Assembly (NCBI GenBank): GCA_013360445.1
Contig: JABWBP010000037.1
Location: forward strand, 1 to 64,000
Length of the DNA: 64,000 bases
Reading direction: 5' to 3'
Source: Calditrichaceae bacterium
GTDB taxonomy: Bacteria > Calditrichota > Calditrichia > RBG-13-44-9 > J075
The notes under the pieces are model-generated. The model saw only the letters and a list, made by a program, of their open reading frames with translations, ran no database searches and was not told the DNA's origin. A program made the translations under genes and the position numbers. This document shows positions 8,655 through 17,049 of the stretch, piece after piece; position 1 is the first letter of the stretch; each line of letters starts with the position of its first letter.

Positions 8655-9003
8655 TTGGTTTTTGTTCTAATTCTACTTTAAGACTTTGAGATGAAAGCGC
8701 AAAAGTGAAGATTCATACAGTCTTTAGGGCTTTCGCCCTTTTTATTGTACCACTGAACGCTAATGTGTTTCAATAACTCTGTGCGCTCAGTTGGGTACAT
8801 TATTTTTTTCTGGCTCCCCTTCAAGGGGGGGAATTTAAGTCGCGTACGCCGGAATTTCCCCCTTTGAAGGGGGGAGAGGGCTTCGTCGTGAGGCTCTCCT
8901 GAGCTTGTCGAAGGGCGCAGCCGAACGGGGGATGTCAAAACCTGGTTAAGTTTCCACTCTGGCATTTTTCCCTCAAAGTCTTAAAGTAGAACTAAAAACC
9001 GGT
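8655..9003. mobile_element. MITE-like element with 19-bp perfect terminal inverted repeats
   Basis: TCTACTTTAAGACTTTGAG (8672-8690) is perfectly complementary to 8972-8990. Outside these arms the similarity continues imperfectly as AAAACC/GGTTTT tracts (to about 8655 and 9003). The interior of about 280 bp holds a 95-bp segment shared with 38658-38752, a CCCCTTCAAGGGGGG / CCCCCTTTGAAGGGGGG hairpin pair, and a copy of the TGAGCTTGTCGAAGGG repeat. An open frame of 95 codons on the minus strand covers it but has no recognisable domain. No transposase is present, so it would be non-autonomous. I did not find a clear target-site duplication. Confidence 0.6.
8724..8818. repeat. 95-bp exact direct repeat, copy 1
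   Basis: These 95 bp are identical to 38658-38752, 30 kb away and in the same orientation. The segment begins with a small hairpin AGGGCTTTCGCCCT. Read on the minus strand it would encode MYPTERTELLKHISV followed by QWYNKKGESP, but in copy 2 this frame stops two codons later, so coding is doubtful. It may be the remnant of a transposable element. Confidence 0.95.
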
Positions 9004-9094
9004 TGAATAAAGCCGATAATTTTTCCTATATTGAATTCGCCAGAGCCGTTTTCGATCAAATAACCGATGTTACGCAGGCCAGAAAAATTTTGCC

Positions 9095-9215
9095 GCCGAG
9101 ACCACAGAGAACTCAGAGTTTTCATCTTTTCCAGGACTGACGTTGTGTTTTATTTCCATTGTACTGCCAGGTCAATAAACATTTGATCTTCTCTGTGGTC
9201 TCTGTGGCAAAATGT
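9095..9215. repeat. ACCACAGAG-word inverted repeat upstream of the CHAT gene
   Basis: GAGACCACAGAGAACTCAGAG (from about 9099, written here without its flanks) faces its complement CTTCTCTGTGGTCTCTGTGG (9189-9208). The same family forms inverted pairs at 16924-16998, 37192-37345 and, in a variant form, 46968-47056. It lies in the probable 5' leader of the CHAT-NACHT gene. Between the photolyase side and here (8595-8654 and 9004-9094) I see no further feature. Confidence 0.75.
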
Positions 9216-9251
9216 GTAATATCAGCATACAACATCAACCGCGGGTGGGAC

Positions 9252-12200
9252 ATGGAAAGTATCTTCGATCTGATTGCCGGGCCGGTTGCTTCGGAGGCCT
9301 TCAACAAACTGAAAGACCGCTGGGACGTCTGGAAGGGCGAGTTGAAAGACGCCCGGTTCGAGAAATTCTACCAAACCCTGGTGAGCAGCTTTCTGAACAC
9401 TCAAAAGGGGTTGAACAAGAAGCAGGCGAAGAAATTCTTCGCCGATGAAACCACCTACGAGTGGGTGCTGCTCTATCTCTATCGTTTTACCGAGCCTGAT
9501 TCCACTTTGCAGGCGGCGGCGAAAGAAGAATTGGTACGCCGCACCGATCTCTTCAACATCAGCGACGGCAGCAAATACAGCGCGGCGCAGTTGCTGGATT
9601 TTTTCTTAGAGGAGTTGGAAACGGAGCTGCGCCGCGACGCCCACAAATCCCTGCTCCCGCACTTCGCCGACGTCCGCGCCGACATCGCCGAATCCGCCGC
9701 CGGATTGAAATCCGCTATTGCGGATTCGGAAGAAAAAATCATCGCCGAAATTCAGAGCTTTCGCGAGGAATTCGCCGCGGAGCAAAAAGCCCGCGAAGAA
9801 CGCGCCGTGCAAATCGACGAGAGCGGCGCAAAGCTGATCGCCAACCGGCAAACCGTGTACGACTCCGCCGCCGCCCCGGCGCCGGAGCCGACCCTGCCGC
9901 TGCTGCGCTGCACCCTGGAAGCCAACGATCTCGCCAATCACCGCTACCGCGCCAGCATCTCCGATGAAAGCGGGGAAGAGCTGCTCGCCCACGACTTCAC
10001 CCTCAAGCCCGATGACGCCTTCCTGCAGCAGGCCGGTCACTTTCTGGAAAAGGACTGGCAGAAAGATTATCCCACTCAAATCAAACTGGAAACCGACCGC
10101 ACCTTTACGAAACGGCTGGGCAACTATTTCTACCAGCTGATCACCGGGAAAGACGCCCCGCTGCTGAAGGCGCTGGGAACCAACGGCAGGCTGAAACAGG
10201 GCTTCCAATTGCTGCTGACGCTGGATCCCCGGGCGGATTTGCTCTGGCAGGCCCCCTGGGAATATCTGCACGACGGGGAGGAGTTCCTGGCCCTTTCCGG
10301 CAGGGCGGCGCTGGCGCGCGCCCGCAAGGGCCTGGGCAGGCTGGAAACCCCGGAAATTCCCCCGCCCCTGCGAATTTTAGTGGTGGTTTCCAATCCCGCC
10401 GGGGAAGGGGAATTCGACGGGGAGCGGGCGCTCTCCGCCATCCAGGAGGCGCTGGATTACGGCCGCCGCCAGGGCTGGGTGGAGCTGGATTATCTGGAAG
10501 ACGCCACTTTTGAGAACTTCCAGCGCCGGCTGAATTCCTTCCGGCCGCACGCGGTGCACTACATCGGGCACGGGGGGAAGAATCCCGCCGATGCCGAAGA
10601 GTTCGAACCGCATCACGCCGGCAAGCCCGGGGAAACCTTCCTGGCCTTTGCCGATGAAAACGGGGACATGCGCCCGCTCTACGGCAAAGACTTGCGCGGC
10701 CTGCTGGGCGACTGCCCCTCCCTGCGGCTGTTAGTGCTCTCCGGCTGCATGACCGGCCAGACCGCCGCCGCCGATGCGTTCGCCGGGGTGGGCACTGCCC
10801 TGCTCGACCAAAACCTCCCCGCCCTGGTGGTGATGCAATACTCGGTATTAGTGGATACCGCCATCCAGTTTGCCAAAATATTTTACGAGGCGATCGGGCG
10901 GGGGGAGAGCGCCAGCCGGGCGCTGGGGCAGGTGCGCCGGGCGCTGGCGTTCAGCCGCGGGGAGCACCGGGCGGACTGGGGCATTCCCGCCCTCTACCTG
11001 CGCGCCCCCTCGCTGCGGCTGGTTAATCCCGCGGCGCCCCCAATAGCGCGCGCCGCGGCTGCCGGGGAGAGCATCAACGTGGGAGATTTGCCGGTAGTGG
11101 CGGGATTCGTGGGGCGGGTGGGGGAGCTGCGCCAACTGCGCGAGGCCGCCAAACATCCCGGCAAACCCTTCATTTACGTGTGGGGATTGGGCGGGATCGG
11201 CAAGACCAGCCTGGTCGCCAAGCTGATCGAAAAATTGGCCCGGGAAAAAGCGATCGACGCCCGGTTAGTGATCCGCTGCCACCAGATCGAGCCGAGCTTT
11301 GCGGCGCTGGTGGAAAAGATCGGCAGTTTTATCAGCCTGCAGGGGAAAGCCGGGCACGCCGATGCCGGGATCATGCTGCAGGACGGGCGCTATGATATGG
11401 ATACCCGGGTGTCGCTGCTGAACCGGGCGCTGCAGAACCGCCGCTATTTGATGGTGTTCGATAATTTCGAATCCTTTTTCAGCGAAAAGACGCCCCAGGT
11501 GGGGCGGGTCGCCGATCCGCCCCTAGGGGAATTTTTCCGGGCGCTGTTCAATCATAATTGGGAGAGCACCTTCCTGTTTACCTGCCGCTACCCGTGGGAC
11601 CTGCTGGCGGAAGAGCCGGGCGTGAACCGCTACGCCGGGGGGCTGCCCCGGGAAAACGCCCTGCTGCTGCACCTGCCCGGCCTCTCCCCGGCGCAGACCC
11701 GCATGTTGATGAAAAACCTGCCGCAGCTCTCCCGCCTCACCTTCCGCCAGCAGGAGCAGATCATTCCCCTGCTGTTAGGGCATCCCCACACTATCCATCT
11801 CTTCGACGGTTACCTGTCAAAACACAGCCTGGGTACGGTGCTGGCGGATGAACGCATCACCGGCGGAGGCGAATTGGGTAGGGGCGATTCGCGAATCGCC
11901 CCTACGGAGGCGCCGGCGGCGATCATCGACCAATTGGGCGAATATTTCATGGACGACCTGTGGGGGCAGTTGAACGAGGAGGAAAAAGAGGCCCTGGGGC
12001 GGCTGGCGGTTTTCCGCGCCGCGGTGAACCCGGGAGCAGCGGCGGTTGGCCCCCGGGCGCTGCAAACCCTGTTGAATTATTCCCTCTTGCAGCGCCAGGA
12101 GGAGAACGCCGCCCTTTGCCAGGTACACCCGGTAGTAGCCGGTTACTTAGAGAGCAAGACCGCTAAAGAAACCCAGCGGAAATACCATTTGCAGGCGGTG

Positions 12201-13274
12201 GAGTTTTACGTGCAGCAGGAAGCGGCCAAATTTCCCAAATTACCGGAAGGCATTGACCGTTTAACCCCGCAACTGCTGGCGCAATTGGCAGAAATGCTCG
12301 CCCGGCAGGGCCACACGAAACCGGCGCTGGCGCTCACCGAAACCCTCTTAGAAATGCACCACCACCTCTTTGCCGCCGGGGAGTTTGAGGCGGCGGGGAG
12401 TTTGGTAACTGCAATTTATGATTTTTTAGCGATGCTCGGCCGGCGGGAAACCGCCAAAACCCTGCTGCGCCGGAGCATTGCTTCCTTAGAGGGCTTCAAC
12501 CAATACGTTGCGAAGGGCAACCTGGCCAGTTTGTTAGACCAGGAAGGCAAATGGCAGGAGGCGCTGGCGACCTACCAGGAGTGCATCGAGTACTTTGCCA
12601 ACATCGGCGAAACAGGAAAAAAGAATCTGGCGGTTTATACTGGCCAGAAGGCGCATATTTATGAGGTTCGTGGGGAATATAAAAAAGCCCTGAAACTGGA
12701 GTACCGGGTTAGGGAGATTTTTGAGGAAATTGATGATCAGAATAGTCTGGCGATTAATTACATCCACATCGCTCAATTGCTGTTTTCTATGAAAAATTAT
12801 GAGGATGCGCTAACCACCGGGGGGCAGGCGCTGGAGAAAGCGCAGGCGATTGGCAATCAGCAACTGCAGGCCGCCTGCCTGCACGATCTCTGCAAGACCC
12901 TAATAGGACTTGGCCGCTGGCAGGAAGCCCTTGAGCACTTCCAGAGGAGTTCGCAGATCAGGGGACAAATTGGCGACCGCGCCGGGCAGGCGGATACGCT
13001 CTCGGAAATGGGAAAGCTGCTGCTCGGCTCCGGCCAGTATGCTATGGCACTACACTCTTTTCAAAGAGCGTTGGAAATTGATATTGAGCTACAGCAACCA
13101 AGTAAAGTTGCAGATGATTTGGAAGCCATCGGAATTATCTTCGAGCAGCAGGGCCATTTTGCGGAGGCGCTGGAAAAGTACCGCGAGGCGCTGCGGTTGC
13201 AACAACAGTATGGTAACCCACAAATGCAGCGGGTGGTAGAGAATCACATTGCCCGGGTGCAGGGGAAAATGTAA
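9252..13274 (+). CDS. CHAT protease - NACHT/NB-ARC NTPase - TPR protein
   Basis: About 1340 residues. The ATG at 9252 follows GGGTGGGA; a longer upstream frame runs into repeat. Residues 1-190 are helical with no known domain that I recognise. Residues 200-600 hold a CHAT caspase-like peptidase: the probable catalytic dyad is His440 (HYIGHGG) and Cys499 (LVLSGCMTG), preceded by the usual LLWQAPWEYLHDGEEFLAL segment. Residues 625-900 are a STAND NTPase: FVGRVGELRQL, Walker A GLGGIGKTS (Lys651), Walker B RYLMVFDNFE, sensor FLFTCRY. A winged-helix-like region follows, then about six TPRs (about 1090-1330). Proteins of this build are thought to be switches in which TPRs sense a ligand and the NTPase drives protease activation; a role in abortive defence or programmed death is inference. 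No signal peptide. Residues about 876-885 come from a palindromic insertion (11878-11905). Confidence 0.9.
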   Translation: MESIFDLIAGPVASEAFNKLKDRWDVWKGELKDARFEKFYQTLVSSFLNTQKGLNKKQAKKFFADETTYEWVLLYLYRFTEPDSTLQAAAKEELVRRTDLFNISDGSKYSAAQLLDFFLEELETELRRDAHKSLLPHFADVRADIAESAAGLKSAIADSEEKIIAEIQSFREEFAAEQKAREERAVQIDESGAKLIANRQTVYDSAAAPAPEPTLPLLRCTLEANDLANHRYRASISDESGEELLAHDFTLKPDDAFLQQAGHFLEKDWQKDYPTQIKLETDRTFTKRLGNYFYQLITGKDAPLLKALGTNGRLKQGFQLLLTLDPRADLLWQAPWEYLHDGEEFLALSGRAALARARKGLGRLETPEIPPPLRILVVVSNPAGEGEFDGERALSAIQEALDYGRRQGWVELDYLEDATFENFQRRLNSFRPHAVHYIGHGGKNPADAEEFEPHHAGKPGETFLAFADENGDMRPLYGKDLRGLLGDCPSLRLLVLSGCMTGQTAAADAFAGVGTALLDQNLPALVVMQYSVLVDTAIQFAKIFYEAIGRGESASRALGQVRRALAFSRGEHRADWGIPALYLRAPSLRLVNPAAPPIARAAAAGESINVGDLPVVAGFVGRVGELRQLREAAKHPGKPFIYVWGLGGIGKTSLVAKLIEKLAREKAIDARLVIRCHQIEPSFAALVEKIGSFISLQGKAGHADAGIMLQDGRYDMDTRVSLLNRALQNRRYLMVFDNFESFFSEKTPQVGRVADPPLGEFFRALFNHNWESTFLFTCRYPWDLLAEEPGVNRYAGGLPRENALLLHLPGLSPAQTRMLMKNLPQLSRLTFRQQEQIIPLLLGHPHTIHLFDGYLSKHSLGTVLADERITGGGELGRGDSRIAPTEAPAAIIDQLGEYFMDDLWGQLNEEEKEALGRLAVFRAAVNPGAAAVGPRALQTLLNYSLLQRQEENAALCQVHPVVAGYLESKTAKETQRKYHLQAVEFYVQQEAAKFPKLPEGIDRLTPQLLAQLAEMLARQGHTKPALALTETLLEMHHHLFAAGEFEAAGSLVTAIYDFLAMLGRRETAKTLLRRSIASLEGFNQYVAKGNLASLLDQEGKWQEALATYQECIEYFANIGETGKKNLAVYTGQKAHIYEVRGEYKKALKLEYRVREIFEEIDDQNSLAINYIHIAQLLFSMKNYEDALTTGGQALEKAQAIGNQQLQAACLHDLCKTLIGLGRWQEALEHFQRSSQIRGQIGDRAGQADTLSEMGKLLLGSGQYAMALHSFQRALEIDIELQQPSKVADDLEAIGIIFEQQGHFAEALEKYREALRLQQQYGNPQMQRVVENHIARVQGKM
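11878..11905. repeat. 28-bp perfect palindrome inserted in frame in the CHAT-NACHT gene
   Basis: GTAGGGGCGATTCG is followed immediately by its exact reverse complement. The 28 bp plus flanks are translated as LGRGDSRIAPTE. This type of palindrome (GTAGGGGCGA ... TCGCCCCTAC) is normally intergenic and dispersed in other genomes. Here it lies within the region after the NTPase core, without breaking the frame. Confidence 0.9.
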
Positions 13275-13284
13275 CCCCCCACGC

Positions 13285-13500
13285 CGGTAGAGACGTTGCA
13301 TTGCAACGTCTCCACACGCAACCAAAACAACCCACCAACGCACCCTTACAAATTTCAACAACGGTAGAGACGTTGCATGGCAACGTCTCTACGCACAACC
13401 AAAACACACCACCAACGCACCCTTACAAATACCAACGCACCCTTACAAATTTCAACAACGGTAGAGACGTTGCATGCAACGTCTCTACGCACAACCAACG
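13285..13500. repeat. Three GAGACGTTGCA palindromes with a linking direct repeat
   Basis: GAGACGTTGCATTGCAACGTCTC (13289-13313, shown only in part by its arms GAGACGTTGCA and TGCAACGTCTC) is followed by two further copies at about 13366-13391 and 13461-13486. They are joined by CACAACCAAAACACACCAC and ACGCACCCTTACAAAT words. Each palindrome could act as a strong bidirectional hairpin between the convergent CHAT and LVIVD genes. Bases 13501-13558 show nothing further. Confidence 0.9.
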
Positions 13501-13558
13501 CACACCGAGCGTGGGAATATCAGGCATTCGGCGCAATTCGCAAACCGGCGGCGGTTAT

Positions 13559-16500
13559 CTATCGCAGGAGGATCATTTTCCGCACCTGCCGGAAATCGCC
13601 GGCCTCGAAAATGCAGATGTAAACCCCGCTGCCCACGCTTTCCCCGGCCTGGTTCCGGCCATCCCAGACCGCGCGGTAATATCCCGGCGGCATCGACCCG
13701 CTGGCCAGGGTGCGCACCTTCTGCCCTAACGTATTGTAAATCGCCAATTCCACCTCGCGGGCGGAAGGCAGTTGGAAGCGGATCGCCGTCTCGGGGTTGA
13801 AGGGATTGGGGTAATTCTGCGCCAGGGCGAATTCCGCGGGCGTCGCCGGCTCCCCGCCGATGCCCACCCCCTGGTCGGCGTAACCTTCCACGGCCACCTC
13901 CAGGGTATCCTGCGCCGGGTCGTTGCTGGCGATCTTCAATACCCCGCTGTAAAACCCGGGAGAAGCCGGCGCAAAGGTAACCTGCACGGCCTGGCTGCCG
14001 CCCGCGGGAACCGCGAACTGCCCCGGGCCGGCGCTGAAATAGGGATGGGGAGAGTTGATGGCGCTGACCTCCAGCACCCCCGCGCCCTGGTTGAACACTT
14101 GCAGGGTTTTAACCGCCTGCTGGCCGACCGCCAGGGTGTCGAAGTTGAGGAAGCCGGGCGCAGTTGCGATCTGCGGCGCAGGCTGGTAGCCCAGCAGATC
14201 CAGGTAAGCGAGCATCAGGTCGGCTTTGGTGTTGGCCAATATTTCCAGGCCGTGGGAAGTATGCCTGTAGAGCGGTTGCCCCGAAGACCTGGCAACGGCG
14301 CGTTCCGGGTAATAGGCCGCTTTTTTGACAAAGGGCCGGCGCTCCAACTCCGCCGGTTTGCAGCCCGCGGTTTCTCCCCGCTGCTGCGCCAGGCGCGCCC
14401 GAAGCTCGGCGCGGGAGGGTTTCGCGCCCCCGCTTTCTGTCCTTTCCGGCGCAGAATACGCTTTTTCTGCCGCCTTTTCAAGCCGGTTCGAAGTCCCGGC
14501 AAGCGGGCGCAGCGGGGCGGGATTATCCACCAGCCCGCCGAAAGAGGGCACTACCCCGATGGATTTCCCGCTTCCGAAACCGGCGTGGAACACCCCGCTC
14601 AAATCATTGTTGGCGCTGTTCTTCCAGATGGAGTTGGAACCGGCGGGGGCCAGCTCATCCATCCAATTGTTATCGCCGTTATACGCGAAGGAGAACGGAG
14701 AAAGCTGGTTCAACCCGCTGATCCCGGAAACGTCCCCGCTGCCGTCGTTGCCGTCATTCAGCCCGAACCAGGGGCGGATGGCGTAGCCGCCCACCTCGGG
14801 ATCGTAATTGAAGCAATCCCCGCCCTCTAAATACAGCCGCCCGCCGTTCTGCAGGTACGCTTGCAGCGCCGCGCCTTCCGGATCGGCGGCGGCGATGACG
14901 TGGTTATCGGGAAAAATTCCCAACACCACGAAAATGCCCGCGTAAACGCTCAAATCGGCGCCGAATTCGAATAGATCGTTGCTCAGGAAGGCGCTCACCC
15001 CGTTGGCCGCCAGCGCTGCTAAAATGCTGTCCCCGCTGGCGGCGCTGGCTCCCAGGGCGCCCGGCCCCACCCACACCAGGAAGGAGGGCGTAGAGCCGAC
15101 GAAGCTGCTCGCCGCGCCGCTGGGGGCGCTTTCGTTGGGCGGGGCTTCGTTATCCACCGCGGTGACGGTGTAGGTATAAACGAACCCCGGGGGCGGGTTA
15201 TCGGTGTAGGTCTGCACCCCCGGCCCCGCGCTGCCCACCAGGTTCCCGTTGCGGTAAACGTTGATATGGTCGAGGTCATCTAAGGGCGTGCCGTCCGCCT
15301 GGGTGGCGGGATCATCCCAGGTCAGAATGGCGGAAGAAGCAGTAGCAGCGCAGGCTAAGTTCTCCGGGGCGGAGGGAAACGGCGACCCCCCGGCGTGCCA
15401 GGAGACGGTTTTGGCCTGGCTGGTGCTGTCGTTGGCGATCAGTTTAGCGTAGAGGGTGTATTCGTAAAGCTGGCCGTCGCTCAATCCCCCGTCGGTGTAT
15501 TGCTGCGCCCCCCCGGGAACCGAGGCGACCGGCGCGCCGTCGCGCAGGATTTCAACGGTGAATTCCGCGGGCGATAGCGGCGTTCCGTTGAACAGGGTGG
15601 CGGGGTCGTCCCAGTTCAGGGCGATGGAAGTGGGGGTGGTATAATCGCTGTAGGCGCTGATATTTGCCGGGGGATTGGGATCCAGGGGGTCTCCCTCCGC
15701 CGCCCCGGCGAAGAATACCACGTACAGACCGCTCTGAATGTCGGAAATCAGCACCTTGCCGGAGGCGAAAAACGGGAAAGCGCCCCAGGCGCCGTCGAAA
15801 CCGCTGCTGGGCGGCGCATAGGTGTCATAATACCCGGCTTCGAAGATATCGTAGGGATCGGAAAGATCGTAAATCCGCAGCCCGTCGGCATAGTGGGAAA
15901 CGTACGCGAAGTTCCCTTTCACGTGGGTATTGTGGGGCAGCCCGCTGGGCCCCAGGATCTGGTCGGTGAGGGTAACATTTCCCAGGTTGGAAATATCCCA
16001 TAATTTGATGGTCTTGCCGTTGGTCTCCTCGGTACTCATCAGGTAATTGCCGTCCGCGGAAGCCCAGGTGTTGTGCACGTAGCCTGCGACGGGCACGGGA
16101 ACCCGGTTAATCAAACTGGGGGAAGAGGGATTGCTATAACTGTAAATGCCGATGGAACCGCTGCCGCCTTCGGCGACATAGACGACATTGTCCTGGGCGT
16201 ACATGTCGTGGCATTCGATCCCGAAAGTGGAAAGCTGCACCGGGTTCAAGGGATCGGCCAGGCTGATGATGCGCACCGGATCGGAGAAACTGCCTTCGGC
16301 AAACAGCAGGGCGCCGGGAACATCTATATAAATGTTATGCGAGGTGCTGAAGCCGGTATAAGCGCCCGCCAGGGTGGCGGTGTTGGGGAGATCGGAGAGA
16401 TCGATGATTTGCAGCCCGCCCCCGCTTTCATTCACCACGTAGGCGTAGTGCTGGTAGGTTTTGATGTCCTTCCAGAGGCTGTTGGCGCTGGGAATGAAGA

Positions 16501-16750
16501 CGATTTCGGTTACGTTATTGGGGGCGTCGGTAATGTCGATGATGCTGGTTCCGTTTTGCACACCCAAGAGGGCGTATTCCCGGCCGTCCGGGGCGGTGTA
16601 GCCCCAGCAGTCGTTATAGCCCACCGCGGGGTACTGGTTCACGTGCGCCAGCAGCGGCACGTTGGGAGACCCCTGGGCTAACAGCGCGGGATTCCCGCAC
16701 CAGACAATCCAAACCGATATTGCAAATAATAATAATCTTCCTGGTTTCAT
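13559..16750 (-). CDS. Secreted multidomain protein with LVIVD-type repeats, FN3 domains and T9SS sorting domain
   Basis: A 1063-residue protein; the ATG is preceded by AAGGAG. Residues 1-26 are a signal peptide ending in LLAQG. Residues 30-350 are a beta-propeller-like choice-of-anchor B region with repeated IIDITDAPN, IIDLSDLPN, IISLADPLNP, LWDISNLGN and IYDLSDPYD motifs (LVIVD repeats). Two fibronectin type III domains follow (about 365-560), then a ThuA/GATase-like region (about 565-690, YLQNGGRLYLEGGD), a charged low-complexity linker (about 750-830), an ASH-like domain (about 870-970, FDTLAVGQQAVKTLQVFN) and a C-terminal FlgD-like T9SS sorting domain starting NYPNPFNPETAIRFQLPSA. Expected to be exported by Sec and then placed on the cell surface by T9SS. 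Substrate unknown. Confidence 0.9.
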   Translation of the reverse strand: MKPGRLLLFAISVWIVWCGNPALLAQGSPNVPLLAHVNQYPAVGYNDCWGYTAPDGREYALLGVQNGTSIIDITDAPNNVTEIVFIPSANSLWKDIKTYQHYAYVVNESGGGLQIIDLSDLPNTATLAGAYTGFSTSHNIYIDVPGALLFAEGSFSDPVRIISLADPLNPVQLSTFGIECHDMYAQDNVVYVAEGGSGSIGIYSYSNPSSPSLINRVPVPVAGYVHNTWASADGNYLMSTEETNGKTIKLWDISNLGNVTLTDQILGPSGLPHNTHVKGNFAYVSHYADGLRIYDLSDPYDIFEAGYYDTYAPPSSGFDGAWGAFPFFASGKVLISDIQSGLYVVFFAGAAEGDPLDPNPPANISAYSDYTTPTSIALNWDDPATLFNGTPLSPAEFTVEILRDGAPVASVPGGAQQYTDGGLSDGQLYEYTLYAKLIANDSTSQAKTVSWHAGGSPFPSAPENLACAATASSAILTWDDPATQADGTPLDDLDHINVYRNGNLVGSAGPGVQTYTDNPPPGFVYTYTVTAVDNEAPPNESAPSGAASSFVGSTPSFLVWVGPGALGASAASGDSILAALAANGVSAFLSNDLFEFGADLSVYAGIFVVLGIFPDNHVIAAADPEGAALQAYLQNGGRLYLEGGDCFNYDPEVGGYAIRPWFGLNDGNDGSGDVSGISGLNQLSPFSFAYNGDNNWMDELAPAGSNSIWKNSANNDLSGVFHAGFGSGKSIGVVPSFGGLVDNPAPLRPLAGTSNRLEKAAEKAYSAPERTESGGAKPSRAELRARLAQQRGETAGCKPAELERRPFVKKAAYYPERAVARSSGQPLYRHTSHGLEILANTKADLMLAYLDLLGYQPAPQIATAPGFLNFDTLAVGQQAVKTLQVFNQGAGVLEVSAINSPHPYFSAGPGQFAVPAGGSQAVQVTFAPASPGFYSGVLKIASNDPAQDTLEVAVEGYADQGVGIGGEPATPAEFALAQNYPNPFNPETAIRFQLPSAREVELAIYNTLGQKVRTLASGSMPPGYYRAVWDGRNQAGESVGSGVYICIFEAGDFRQVRKMILLR

Positions 16751-16845
16751 AGAAAACTCCTTGAAGCTGGTTGAGGTGAATGCAGGTTATCCGAAATTCG
16801 GAAAGCCGGTTAGAAGATGATGCAGTATAATTCGGACAGGCTGTA

Positions 16846-16873
16846 AATATACTTTGCGCGAGAAAAAATGCAA
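16846..16873 (-). promoter_or_regulatory. Possible sigma-70-like promoter of the LVIVD gene
   Basis: On the minus strand TTGCAT (16873-16868) and TATATT (16851-16846) are separated by 16 nt, about 95 nt upstream of the start codon at 16750. Both match the usual -35 and -10 boxes partly (four and five of six). The rest of the 16751-17049 gap holds an inverted repeat (16924-16998) and nothing else that I recognise. Confidence 0.35.
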
Positions 16874-16923
16874 CCATTATTTCGGGGAATTTTCTTACTG
16901 TAAATATTCTGTGATCGTTTTGA

Positions 16924-16998
16924 TTAACCACAGAGCCACAGAGACGCAGAGTTTAGAAAAATAAAGTATCTCTGTGGCTCTGCGCCTCTGTGGTTAAA
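16924..16998. repeat. ACCACAGAG-word inverted repeat
   Basis: TTAACCACAGAGCCACAGAG (from 16924) pairs with CTCTGTGGCTCTGCGCCTCT plus GTGGTTAA (ending about 16998), leaving an AT-rich loop. It belongs to the same family as 9095-9215 and 37192-37345. It lies between two divergent-looking ends: the 5' side of the LVIVD gene and the 3' end of the aminotransferase gene. Confidence 0.9.
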
Positions 16999-17049
16999 CT
17001 TTTATCACTGGAAATTTTACAAGTTGCAAGAATTTGAACCTGGCCGTCC

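Noticed and set aside
8678-8965. Open frame of 95 codons on the minus strand inside the MITE-like element
   Set aside because: The product has no recognisable domain, and the matching frame in the 38658 copy stops two codons after the shared part. I treat it as non-coding.
9252-13274. CHAT protein considered as the Craspase protease of a type III-E system
   Set aside because: There is no gRAMP/Cas7-11 gene or CRISPR array in the window, and the protein has a STAND NTPase that Craspase CHAT lacks.
13301-13729. Overlapping plus-strand frames across the GAGACGTTGCA palindromes
   Set aside because: They are translations of repeat DNA and of the antisense of the T9SS sorting domain; no start signals.
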